From Ichthyophthirius multifiliis (Eukaryota > Ciliophora > Oligohymenophorea > Hymenostomatida), in NCBI RefSeq assembly GCF_000220395.1, contig NW_004086942.1:1-27636 (forward strand): a DNA stretch of 27,636 nucleotides. Direction: 5' to 3'. The first letter of the stretch is position 1; the number at the start of each line of letters is the position of its first letter. A program made the translations under genes and the position numbers. The notes beneath the pieces are model-generated. The model ran no database searches and was not told the DNA's origin. It saw only the letters and a program-made list of their open reading frames with translations. Below, piece after piece: positions 1 through 10,893 of this stretch.

Positions 1-912
1 AATTTGTTTTATTTTATTTCTAATAAAATATATTATTTTTTTTTATTTAATTAAATATTATTTTTATTTATTTTGAAATTTAAATATTTTTATTTATTTT
101 CTTAATAAAGATTGTTTGTATAAATATAAAATATTTAATAACTATTATAGGCTATTAAAATAAACTACTATAAAATATTTGATATTTTTATTCACAGTTT
201 TTATTCAGTTAACTTTTTTTGTTTTTGTTTTGTTTTGTTTTTTTAATAAAAATGTTAGGTCTATGTTTAATAATATTTTCATAAATAAAAAAAATTTTAA
301 TTTTTATATTTTCACTGAAATAACCAAAAACATATATAAGATATAAAAAATATTTGATTATTTTAAATTTTTGTTATATAAAATAATGAAATAAACAAAA
401 AAAAGACTAAAATTAAATGTTGAATTAATATTATAAAAGATAATATTTATTATTATTTTATTTTTTAATAATTTTATATTATTTTTTAAATTTAAATTTT
501 TTTAATTGTCAAAATTATACATTCATAAAAATTATATTTATTTTTTTCCCATATAAAATTTTAATAAAATTTTATTTGTTTCATTCATTTATTTTTAAAT
601 ACTTTTAGATTAATTTTTTAAAGATTATTATATTTTTTAGAATTTGTACTTAAATAATAATTTAAAAAAATAAAATATTAAAAATCAAAATCCAAAAAAA
701 ACTTAACTTTATAATAAATATTAATTATTAAATAATAATTTTAAAAAAGAAATCAAATACCCCACCAAATGATTAAACCGCTTCAATAGTAAAACTAAGC
801 GCCAAAGCATTTAAATTAAAAATATTTATAAATACACTAAAATTCTAATAAACAATCTATATAAAAAAAGAAAAAAACATATTAAAATAAAACTAACAAA
901 ACAATAAAAATA
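1..912. other. A/T-rich upstream intergenic region
   Basis: I see no gene here. The first 750 bases are nearly pure A/T with homopolymer runs and no protein-like frame on either strand under the TGA-only-stop code. The last 160 bases form the leader and promoter of the thymidine kinase gene. Within them, bases about 757-812 are visibly richer in G/C, with short CCCC, CCG and GCGCC clusters, and include the E2F-like octamer annotated separately. Confidence 0.7.
799..806. promoter_or_regulatory. E2F/DP-like site upstream of thymidine kinase
   Basis: The bases GCGCCAAA read TTTGGCGC on the minus strand, which is the canonical E2F/DP consensus (TTTSSCGC). The site ends 107 bases before the thymidine kinase ATG, within a small G/C-richer island. 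Thymidine kinase is a classic E2F target in animals, and E2F/DP proteins act in the ciliate cell cycle. The match to the motif is seen directly. Its function here is inferred, because an eight-base match alone does not prove binding. Confidence 0.45.
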
Positions 913-1705
913 ATGGAATATAATTTTTCTATAAAACCAAAATTTAAAGGATCAATTACTGTAATATTTGGTCCTATGTTCAGTGGAAAGTCATCTAAAT
1001 TATTAGAATATATTAAACGTTATTAATATAAATAATAAAGATGCTTAGTTTTTAACTATGTAAATGATAATAGATATTCACAAGAAGAATAAATAACGAC
1101 TCATAATGGGTAAAAAATAAAAGCTTTAAAGAACTTTTTATTGATTTTTTTTTTTTTATAAATTAGTTAATCTTTTAAAGCATAAAAAATAAGTAATCTT
1201 TCAGATGTTTTAAATATTTCAAAAAACTATGATGTTATTGCTATTGACGAGGGTTAATTTTTTCTTGATGTAATTTTTTATTTTATTACATTAAATAATA
1301 TTTATTTAAAAAAAGATTGCTGATATAGCTGATCAACTAGCAAATTAAGGAAAAATAGTTATAGTTGCAGCCTTAGATGCTTCTTTTTAAAGGAAAGCTT
1401 TTAATAATATATTGGATTTAGTTCCTATATGTGAAGAAATAATTAAATTAAAAGCAGTTTGCTTAATTTGTAAAGAAGATGCAAGTTATTCGAAAAGAAA
1501 AGGCTCATCTAAAAGAGTTGAAATGATTGGAGGTGAAGAATTATATTTCCCAGTTTGCAGAGTTTGCTTTAATGAGTATGATATTGAATAAGAAAAAAAA
1601 ACTAAATCGAAGCTAAAATATAAAATAATCAAAAATAATAAGAAATATAATAAATAAATTTATAATAAAAATAATTTGAAGATAATATTAAATTATGAAA
1701 TTTGA
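913..1705 (+). CDS. TK1: thymidine kinase (TK1 family, cytosolic type)
   Basis: This enzyme phosphorylates thymidine to dTMP in the salvage pathway that feeds DNA synthesis. Exons are 913-1109, 1167-1269 and 1316-1705, giving 229 residues, close to the 234 of human TK1. Introns are 57 and 46 bases, both GT...AG. Removing the first restores the family spacing between the THNG segment and the DEGQF loop, although it contains no stop. Visible motifs are the P-loop GPMFSGKS (residues 20-27), IDEGQF (92-97) with the catalytic Glu (E94), the AALDASFQRKAF segment, and the zinc cysteine pairs CLIC (149-152) and CRVC (181-184). The lasso segment with VEMIGG is present. The C-terminal ~40 residues are Lys/Asn-rich and lineage-specific. 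A likely E2F element lies upstream. TAA codons specify Gln at conserved positions, for example in the DEGQF loop and FQRK, which helps prove the genetic code. Confidence 0.96.
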
Positions 1706-1919
1706 AACTAATTTTTTTTTATTATTATTAAAATGCTTATTTATATATATATATATTTGTTTTTTCATATATATTATATATTTTATTACTTATATTTTAA
1801 TAATTTAAAAATATTTGTTTTTTAAAGTTTTTTAAATTAAAAATTTAGTTATTTTCAATTTCTTTAGTTAAACAAAATAGTTATAAATAATAAAATAATT
1901 TTAAAGCAAACAAAAATAA

Positions 1920-4244
1920 ATGTAAGAGCTCAAATATTAAGTTTAAAAGAAATAAAATTACATGCCTTAATAAAATAATACTTAAAAAAATAAATAAAAA
2001 TCAATAGGAACTTAATAAATCTAAATAGAAAATGAAATAAACCAATTAAAATTCTAAAAAGACATTTAGATTTTTTAAAAAAGTGATAATTAATAATAGT
2101 CGAAATCTTCATAAATTCTAACATAAAAAAGTAATACTTTTTTTAAATAAATAGTTTAACAACAAATACAATAAGAATCTTATTTATAATCTAAACCTAA
2201 AAATTTAAATAAATAATATATATAATAATTAAAAAAAGCATCTCTTGCTTAAATTTTAGACTTATAAAAACTACAAAATTAACCAAATAATTAAAAACTT
2301 TAAAAGAATTTACATAAAAAAAGTTTGAGTTAATTTTGGTTGAAAAACGATGAGAATTGTTTTTCTCCAAAACCAGAAAACATAGAAAATCATATAACAT
2401 TTAAATAAAAGTAAATATAAAAAAATGATAAAATGATGTTAGAATAATACTTAATTAGAAAGAATAAATTTAACTAAACTATTAACTAAAAGTAATAAAT
2501 TAAAGAAATTATATATTCTAAGGATTTCCTAAATAAAACAAAGATTTAATTTGAAGATTATGAAAATCAAATTAAAAAAATTTAATGACCTTAAACAATT
2601 ATAACTAAATAAATAAGAAAAAAAATAATTCGATTCATGTTTTTCCATAAATAATTCCTACTATTCAAAATCTATCTATAGAAAAAAATAAAAGTCTCCT
2701 TATTTGGTAAAAAAAAAAAATCCCTTTAATAATCAAAATACATCAAAAACATCTAACAATATGCATAAAAGCTCATCATAAAAACTCGATTATTATCTAA
2801 CAAAAGATTAGCTAAATATAATGAAATTAAAAAATTAACTTATGCATGAATTTGATATAGATAATAATATGAAAGTAAATATGGAAAAAGAAACAAATTT
2901 AAACATTAATGAAATAGTCAATAAATTAATAGAATTCATAAATTTTGTAAATTGTTCTTGTTAAAATTAAATTATTCAAGGTTTTAATATAAAATCATTA
3001 ACTAATATTAACGAAGCTATTTAAATTTAAAATAATAATAAAATAATTAATATTAAAAATTAAGATTTTTTAAAATTCAATAAGCCTGAGCTGCTATAAA
3101 ATATTACATATAAAATTTTTTATATTTTAGAAAAAAACAACAATGATATTTAAAATAAATAGAAAGAAAACTAAAGTTTTAAACAAGCTTTTATTTCTTT
3201 AAGCAAAAAATATTTATTAAATTAAAATATATTTGATGAAATATGTTTTTTATGTGATTTTAATAAACTAATTAATTTATTTTTTTAGAATTTATATAAA
3301 GAAATAGACATAGATCTTTAAAAAATAACAGAAAATATTCAAGAAATAAAATATCAAATAAAGCAATTTCTGATAAGCAATAATTTAACAATAAAAAATC
3401 AGTTATACTTAACACACATTGAATATTTTTTCGTAAAAAAAGTTCTAATATAAATATTTATTAATAACCCTCAAATTTTTCCAAAATAAAGTATAAATTA
3501 TATGTATTAAATCCTTTAAAAAATAGAAAAAACACGATAATAATTTATACCATTATAATATTTATAGGACTAAAATATAAAAAATCAAATAATTACATTG
3601 CTTTCATTAAATGCGAAATTTTTATAATATATATAAGAACAATCAATATATGAAATAAAATTAATTTTAGAAAGAATAATTTTAATTTTGGTCGGAGAAA
3701 AAGAAATAGACTACTTATTTAAATATTAATAAAATATTTTTAATGAAAAAATCTGTAATTCCTTTTGTAAAAAGTTCGATTAAAATTTTTTCGATTATAT
3801 TTGCAAAGCATTTGTTTTAGTTTTAGAAAATTACGAGCAAGTTTACAAGGTAGATATTTAATATAATTTTACAATTTGAAAAACAGTGCTTAAGTTTTAA
3901 ATTATTCTGTTTATAATTTGTTTTAAGATTTCTAAATATAAGATTTTATTTGTTAAACTTTTGATTGGGTTGAAAATTATTATAATAATGAATTAAATGA
4001 AATTCACGATGATGCTTTTATTGTTGTACTTTTTAATAAAAATTTTATTGAATTTTTCTTACATATAAGCTTATTTAAATAATGCTACTCTGCTTTTGAT
4101 ATCTAATGTTGCTTAAAATATTTTAAAATTAATTAAAAAGTTATGAATATCTATATAATGGCAATTTAAAATATATATAAAAATAATTCTATTTCATAAA
4201 AATATCTTATTGAATATATAAAGTAATATTCAATGTTATTTTGA
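1920..4244 (+). CDS. large Gln/Lys/Asn-rich helical protein, unknown function
   Basis: I do not recognise a family. The ATG at 1920 opens a frame that runs to about 2590, the coding frame then continues in another phase to about 3850, and in a third phase to TGA 4242-4244. The predicted product is about 755-760 residues. The first phase change is explained by a 52-base GT...AAAG intron at 2492-2543, a typical size here. A one-base error in the A7 run at about 2574-2580 would also do it. The second change, near 3850-3945, has no convincing single intron. The N-terminal ~240 residues are basic and rich in Gln, Ser and Asn. The rest is predicted helical, with many Leu/Ile and hydrophobic segments such as LILERIILILVG, like an alpha-solenoid. 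No signal peptide or clear membrane helix is visible. It sits 214 bases after the kinase gene, with no sign of functional linkage. Confidence 0.7.
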
Positions 4245-5913
4245 ATTTCGTACTAAAAATAATATTTATATTATATATGTTAGAAATATAAAAATTTATT
4301 TATAAACAAATATAAAATAATTGCTTTAACAACAACAAAAAGTCTTATATATAATTAAATTAAATTTTTATAATTATTTTTTATATTTTATTATTAAATT
4401 AAAAAAAATTAAAAATAAAAAAAAATGAATATATATTAAAAATAATTAAAATAAATTAATTTAATATAAGGATTAGTATTAAAAAATATAAATAATTTAT
4501 ATAAATAAATAATTTTGTATATAATATAAATTATATGAAAAAATTATTAAATAATTAATATATATATATATATATATATATTAGTAAATAAATATATTAT
4601 TAATCATTATAAACTTAAATAATAAATTAAATCGTAATAATAAACTAATCTTTTAGTATTTTTAAAAATTTAAACTATAAAAATTAACAATTATTATCTA
4701 ATAATATATAAGTTTTTATTAAGGATTTTACTGCAGCAAATATAAAAAATATTATTTTTTTTATAATTTTGAAAAAAATATAATAGATTAACAATCTTTT
4801 TTTTTTTTTTTTCTAGCTGTATTAATTTTCATTATAATAATATCTTAACTTATAACATTTTTAAATTAATTATAAGATTATGAATAATATAATAAAAATG
4901 ATAAACTATAAAAAATAAATTTTAAATCAAAGAAAATGATTATAACATAAATTAATTTTGGATTGATAAGTTAAGTTACTAATATTTAGGAATTTAAGAC
5001 AATCCTGTTCTAAGTCTTATATAAAAAGTCAATTTAATAAACAGTAAAAATTATACTTTATTGAATTATATTTATTTACTAAAAAAGTAATATAAATTAT
5101 ACTAAACAAAGAAAATATTATAAAATTAAAAATTTATAAAATAATATATAATAAAAAATATTTAATTTTTTTTTTAAAAAAAATAATATGATGTCAATTA
5201 AAAGCAAAAAAAATAATTTGAAAATAATATAAAAAAATAATATTTAGAAGTTAATCATTAAAAAATAATTCAAAAATATAAGAAAAGGTTAAAAATAATC
5301 ATAAAAATGATACGAAAAATATTTAAAATTAAACAATAAAAAATATAGAAAATATAACAAAAACTAACAAATAAATAATTTTAACTTAAACTTCATTAAT
5401 ATAAAATAATCCCATTTTAAATATAAAAATTATAAAAAACAATTTATCACAACAATGGATTCATTAAAAACTATACATGATTTACATAAAATATTAACAT
5501 TTCACTTTTAATTTTAAAATTATAAATAACAAATTAATTTAAATTAATTTATAAAAATTGTTAATCAAAAAAAAAAAAAATTCTTATATAAATTATAAAA
5601 TATAATTTATAATAAATATATTAATAAAAAAAAAAAATACAATAAAAAATAAATATATTTATTAAAAAAATAGTGAATATAAAATTTAAATATTATTTCA
5701 TTTTTTTTTATCTTTTAATAATATTGTAATTAAAATGTCTATTTATTTATATATTTTTATAAAATTAATTTTTTTAAATGTATTTTATAATAATAAATAA
5801 ATGTTAAAAAAAAATCTTTATTAATAAATAAAGGTTAAAATAATATTTAATAAACAATTTATAATATAATAATTAAAAAAATGATATAGATTAATTTTTA
5901 TTGTATTTTATAT

Positions 5914-5950
<37 letters not shown>

Positions 5951-6129
5951 TTTTAATATAGTTTTTTAATATAATATAAAGTAATAAACAAAAAATAATA
6001 ATAAAAATCATCCATATTATAATATAAATATATATATATATATATAATTTAAAAGAAATTTATTTAATATTATAATATTTTCATAATTCATTTATAAAAA
6101 AAAAAAATATAAAAAATTTAAAAAAAAAA
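4245..6129. other. 1.9-kb A/T-only intergenic region with TA repeats
   Basis: I find no supportable gene on either strand. The region is almost entirely A and T, with homopolymers and alternating TA tracts at about 4559-4581, 5909-5950 and 6028-6046. A weak hairpin (TAAGAC pairing with GTCTTA, 13-base loop) lies at 4995-5019. The only ORF with a normal start context is the 73-codon frame at 5455-5676, which is too A/T-driven to call. Confidence 0.6.
5909..5950. repeat. (TA)n microsatellite
   Basis: About 42 bases of alternating TA with one phase slip, inside intergenic DNA upstream of the transporter gene. A similar shorter tract follows at about 6028-6046. Such tracts are common in this window's non-coding DNA. 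Confidence 0.85.
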
Positions 6130-7545
6130 ATGAATTTTGAATAATTTTAATTATAATTGAAAGCAGAGAATAATTTAAATAGTGATATCCCGCATGACAT
6201 AATATAAGCATAAAATAATGAAGAAAGTGAACAAATTTCTTAATTTCAAATCCCAAAAATCGAAAAATAATCAACAAAAAGGTAAGCTTATATGAATCTG
6301 TTTAAAGGTTATATAGGAAGTGGTATACTAGCACTTCCATATTCATTTAACTAAGCTGGATGGATATTAAGTACAATAGTATTTTCAATAATAGCAATAA
6401 TAATATACTAAACATAACATTTATTATTTTAAGTTGCAGATTCATATTAAAAAGGTAATATATCATACACTTTTATGGTAAAGCATTAATTCGGAAGAAA
6501 AGGACTTTATGTTTCTCGTTTTTTCTTGATTATATTTTCGATTGGAGTATGTATTAGTTATGTGATATTTTTCTTAAAGTTTTTTTAGAATGTATTTGAA
6601 TCAACAGGATAAGGAAACTAGCATTCATTAATATACTTACTACTAGCTTTAATAATAATAATTCCAATGTGCTTCATTAATAATTTATCTACATTCGCGA
6701 AAGTATCAATAATAGCAAATTTTATGATTATATTAGTTTTGATGTCTATATTTGGAGTAATATATATTTATTTATTAATATATTATAAATATTTATATAT
6801 TTTTTATAAATAAACAAAAAAAAAGTACAATATAAAACACATAAAAGAAATAGAAAATTAATAATATAAAAATTAATTAAATAATTAATTTAAATTTTCT
6901 GGAGTCGCTTTAATTATTGGAGTCTCGATTTATTCATTTGAGGCTGTAGGGCTTATATTTTCAATTAGAAACTCATTACCTGATGTAAATTCTTTTACAA
7001 AAATATACAGAAACATAAACTTTATAGTATGTCTTTTATACATTTCATTTGCTATTATAGCTACAATTTCGCATGGAAATAATTTAAAGGAAATTATTTT
7101 ATTTAATCTTCCTAAAGATCAGGTTGATGTTCATTTCTTTTAAATTTTATATGCTTTGGCACTTATTATGAGCTATCCTTTATAATTATTACCAGCTTTT
7201 GAAATTCTAGAAAGAGTTGGATTTATAAGAGTTTATATTAATAAAGAGTAAGATAAAGCTGGATAATGGAAATAAAGGAGGGTTTTCTTTAGAATTACTA
7301 CATCGATTATTATTTGTTTAATTGCTTATTCTATTCCAAGATTTGCTATTTTTTTAAATATGCTAGGATCTGTTGCTGGAGCTACTCTATAATTTATAAT
7401 TCCTGTTATTATGTTTTTAAATTAATTCAAAAGTGATATTACTAATAAGAAAAAGATCGAAGTATATTCTTATCTTTTTATAGGAGTTATTGGAGGACTT
7501 TTTGCTTTTATTTTCTCTGTTATCGAGCTATTAAATCCTGAATGA
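6130..7545 (+). CDS. amino-acid transporter, AAAP/SLC38-type (Aa_trans family)
   Basis: This is predicted to be a multi-pass membrane permease moving amino acids with a cation gradient, at the plasma membrane or in lysosome-like vesicles. The product is 448 residues with about 11 hydrophobic helices, the usual size of the family. After a ~55-residue hydrophilic N-terminus comes the family signature, GYIGSGILALPYSF followed by NQAGW, in the first helix. Later helices include the GVALIIGVSIYSFEAVGL block and a helix beginning MLGSVAGATLQF near the C-terminus, both typical of AAAP carriers. I predict one intron, 6757-6825 (69 bases, GT to AAAAAG). It is a multiple of three and has no stop, so retention would add 23 mostly hydrophobic and basic residues. 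I prefer splicing because it is pure A/T. Transported substrate cannot be told from sequence. Confidence 0.9.
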
Positions 7546-8445
7546 ACTACCTATTTATATAATATTATTTTAAATAATATATTTTTAAAAATTTTTAGTT
7601 TTGTTGATAATAATAAATATATTTTTTTAAGTATTAATTATATTTATATATAAATTCACAATTTAATTGTTTTTTTATTCAATCCTAAAAAAAACTCTGT
7701 ATATAAATTCAATTTATTTTATAAAAAATAAAAAATTCATTATTTTTATTTCCAAAAAAATAATAAAATTTATGTTTAAAAAAAAAAAAAAAAAAAAAGT
7801 AAATTTTCAATAAAACAACTAATGTTAAAATTGTCTTCACAATTTTCCTTAAAATAAATAGATTTATATAAATTTTATTATGTTCGTAATATAAAGAAAT
7901 GTCCTAATGAGATTATTTTATTTATAATAATAAACATAAACTTGAAATTTAAACTAAATAAATATAAATGATAATAAAATTAATTCCTTATTATATAAAC
8001 TACTTTCACCAGAATGTGCATATATATATTAAATTTATGTAAATTTAGCTTGTTTCAAATAATTTTCAAAGAAATAGAATAATATGTTTGCTGGAGTAAA
8101 GAACCAAAGAATGCAATATTTTTTAGAAATAAATTCAAAAGCATGAGAACAGTTGTTATTTAGAAATTATTAAAGTATAAAAATATTAATAATATCAAAA
8201 AAAAAATATATATATAAGAATAAATAAAAAGAAATAAGAAGAAAATATTATTATAAAAAATAATATATCCGAAAAAAACCAAAAAATTATCATTTTAATT
8301 TGTTAAACAAAAATAAGTAATAACTAATCATAATAAATAATTAGAATTCTAAATATTATAAAAAGGAAAGAATAATAATTTATAAAAAAATAATAAAATT
8401 AAAAAAAATTAAATTAATAATATATTATTAATTTAAATAAACAAA
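7546..8445. other. A/T-rich intergenic region with an A21 tract
   Basis: I find no firm gene. An uninterrupted run of 21 A lies at 7778-7798. A frame starting ATG 7968 stays open to TGA 8526-8528 (186 codons), but a different frame looks locally more protein-like at 8081-8140 (MFAGVKNQRMQYF) and lacks a start and a length worth calling. With so little G in the DNA, long stop-free frames arise by chance. Confidence 0.5.
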
Positions 8446-8715
8446 ATGAATAAATTGTCATAATAATAATATTATCATAAAATATCTATTTAAGATCTTA
8501 TAAAATTAACGAGTATTAAGTAATGTGACAATAAATTACATAAATAAAACACGTTTGTAAAAAAGTTTGAATTATTATATCATTTAGAATAAGGAAATCT
8601 GGTAAAACTAATATTAGTCTTCAAAATGATTATAATATAAATAAAAATAACATTCCAAATAATTGTAATTATAAAAGATTTAGAATTTAATAAAAAAAAG
8701 CTTATCAAAGAATGA
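8446..8715 (+). CDS. doubtful small ORF upstream of the Rab GAP gene
   Basis: The ATG follows AAACAAA, a typical ciliate start context here. The first ~50 codons look coding (MNKLSQQQYYHK..., ...FELLYHLEQG), with mixed amino-acid use. After about 8597 the same frame turns into Ile/Lys/Val-rich sequence to TGA 8713-8715 (89 residues). Another frame then reads more like protein (KSGKTNISLQNDYNIN...) and stays open into the ATG of the downstream GAP gene. So this may be a short gene, a gene with a one-base error in the GGAAAT stretch, or a 5' exon of its neighbour. I do not recognise any domain. Confidence 0.3.
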
Positions 8716-8945
8716 AATATTAAATAGAATTATAAAAGAAATATATAATTTAAAATATAATTAAATTAAATTTATTTTTACAAAATAATAATATTTTATT
8801 AATATAGAAATATTTATAATTTTATAATATTTATGTATTATTTTTTTATTATTTAATCTTTAAAAATTATTATTAGTAACTTAATATCATAAAATTTATA
8901 TTATTTTTGTTGTAAAATAATACTTTATATTATAACAAAAACAAT

Positions 8946-10397
8946 ATGGAATAAAATATAAATGTAAAGCTTTAGTTCTAAATTAAATAAATATTAGAAA
9001 ACTAAGAAGTTTATTTATTTATTTGATTAAATTATTAGAAAATTTTATAATATATTTTTTTAATTTTATTTTAATAAATAGTAAATTAATTACAACAAGT
9101 TAATTTATATAGGAAAAAATTTTGGGTTTTTAACTAAAGAGAATCGCTAAAAAATATGGCCAATACTTTTAGAATTAAATATAAAATAAAAAGAAGATAA
9201 TGAGTTAAATGAATAAGATACTCTCAGTATTTTTAGTTTATTTTTTAAATTTTATTAATTTTAATAAAAAGTTAATACTAAAAATAAGAGTAGATATTAT
9301 GAATAATTAAAAAAAGATACAGATAGATCTATTTATTTTTTAGAATATTATAAAGATTTACCTGAACAATAATTGTATTATATATTATAGTTTTTTTTTT
9401 TTAAAAAAAAAAATATCTATCTATAATGTTTATATATTTTTAAAAAAGAAAACAAAAGTAAAATTAATTATTTGAAATTCTAGAAGAGATGCTTTTAAAA
9501 TAACCTGAGTTACATTATTATCAAGGATACCACGATGTAGCTACTTTATTTTTGATTATTTTTGGAAGTCAAATAGGATTTAAGTTAATTTAAAAAGCTG
9601 CTAATACATTTTTTAGAGATTCTTTGATGTTTCCATTAGAAAAAAGTGCTATAATTTAATTATAAATAATTTAAGATATTATAAATTAAGAAGATTAAAA
9701 ACTAGGAAAACTTTTATAGTAAATTAATGGCCCTATTTTTGCTATAAGCTGGATTTTGACTTGGTTCGCACATGTATTCAAAAATATTGAAAAAACATAA
9801 AGGATATATGATTATTTATTATCTTCTGAACCTTATTCAGTTTGTTATCTATCCGCAGCTTTAGTTTTAAATTAAAAAAATGATTTAGAAAAAAAATTAA
9901 GAGAATAAGGAGATGATGTTTTTTTTTTTATTTTTTTTTAATATTTTTATTTTTTATTTTTTAATATTTTTTAGAAGACAGCTATATTTTTATATTTTTA
10001 AAATTAAAATTTAAATAGTTTAGAAATTGATTTTAATGTTCTTATTTAATCATCTATGAAATTGGAGATAAAATATCCTTTTTAAAAAATTTATAAAAAT
10101 TATAATTTACCAAAAAAGTAACTTACTTTCTTTTGTTTTTGGATTTATTTAATTTACTATTTTAATTTAGCTCATGTATGTCCCCTTTAATATTTAAAAG
10201 TTTGCTTAATTATAGAAAATACTTATTTAAGAAAAGTTTATTAAAAAGAATATTTGGCTATATTACTTTTAAAAATTATATTTATGTTCTAGTTTTCATA
10301 TTACTTTTAATTTTTGTTGCTAAAAACACTGCATAAAAATTTATTAAAAGATGAATTTAGTTAAGAGATGTGGTATAAATAATAAAAATGTAATTGA
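8946..10397 (+). CDS. TBC-domain Rab GTPase-activating protein, TBC1D20-like
   Basis: This protein is predicted to speed GTP hydrolysis by a Rab GTPase. TBC1D20 acts on Rab1 (and Rab18) at the ER-Golgi, anchored by its C-terminus. Exons are 8946-9008, 9082-9226, 9272-9374, 9449-9917 and 9975-10397, giving 400 residues (human TBC1D20 has 403). The introns are 73, 45, 74 and 57 bases. The TBC domain spans roughly residues 45-270. The arginine finger is R88 in KKDTDRS and the glutamine finger is Q129 in HYYQGYHD, so both catalytic residues are kept. FAISWILTWFAHVF is the conserved helix further along. Hydrophobic stretches at about 311-327 and 354-377 fit the C-terminal membrane anchor of TBC1D20. 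Intron borders between conserved blocks are well constrained by frame. The 5' end is less sure because an open frame extends upstream without a stop. Confidence 0.9.
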
Positions 10398-10893
10398 AAT
10401 AATATATAATTTTTCAATCAATATAAAATTCATATATATATTAAAAATTGAAGTTTTTGTAAAAATAATATAAAATAAAAATAAAATAAAATTCTATTTT
10501 TATCTCAAATAATTTTTTTTTTTTTGATATATATTATTAAAGGAAATCAAATTTAAAAAATACAATTAATCAAAATTAAAATTAAAAAATACAATTAATA
10601 AAATATAAAATATACAATTAATCAATATATATTTATGAAATTTATAAACTTAGAAAAAAAAATTAATATTTATTGTCGTATATTTTTTTTTATTAAATAA
10701 AATAATATTTATTTTTATCAATTTTTAAATAAATATAAAAACTGTGTAAATAATAAATATTTTTTTTAAATATAATTTAACATTAATAATTAAAAAACTA
10801 AACCAGAGATAAAATACAGGTAATAGCATAAAACTTGCATATTTAATTTATATTAAAAAAACAATTAATATTACATATTTAGAATAAACAATT
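10398..10893. other. intergenic region with a dispersed 10-base repeat
   Basis: No gene is visible. The element TACAATTAAT occurs three times (10561, 10590 and 10613), separated by Lys/Asn-codon-like A-rich DNA. The rest is A/T homopolymers leading into the leader of the next gene. Confidence 0.6.
10561..10622 (+). repeat. triple TACAATTAAT motif
   Basis: Three exact copies of TACAATTAAT begin at 10561, 10590 and 10613. Spacing is 29 then 23 bases, so this is a loose direct repeat rather than a strict tandem array. It lies midway between the GAP gene and the jacalin-domain gene. In DNA this A/T-rich the significance is modest. Confidence 0.5.

Noticed and set aside
757-765. CCCC run as a possible telomere-like (CCCCAA) remnant
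   Set aside because: Only one partial unit is present, with no tandem array, so it is not telomeric.
1930-2400. Two hydrophobic minus-strand standard-code ORFs
   Set aside because: They are the antisense shadow of the Gln-rich gene starting at 1920. In the TGA-only code the plus strand gives the coherent protein.
4995-5019. Small hairpin TAAGAC/GTCTTA as a possible RNA gene or terminator
   Set aside because: A six-pair stem with a 13-base loop is weak and expected by chance. No flanking snRNA, snoRNA or tRNA boxes are visible.
5455-5676. A 73-codon plus-strand ORF beginning MDSLKTIHDLHK
   Set aside because: Only the first ~18 codons look protein-like and the rest is Lys/Tyr/Ile from A/T homopolymers. 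Stop-free runs of this length are expected by chance with TGA as the only stop.
7968-8528. A 186-codon plus-strand ORF
   Set aside because: Amino-acid content follows base composition, another frame is more protein-like in part of it, and it overlaps the better-started ORF at 8446.
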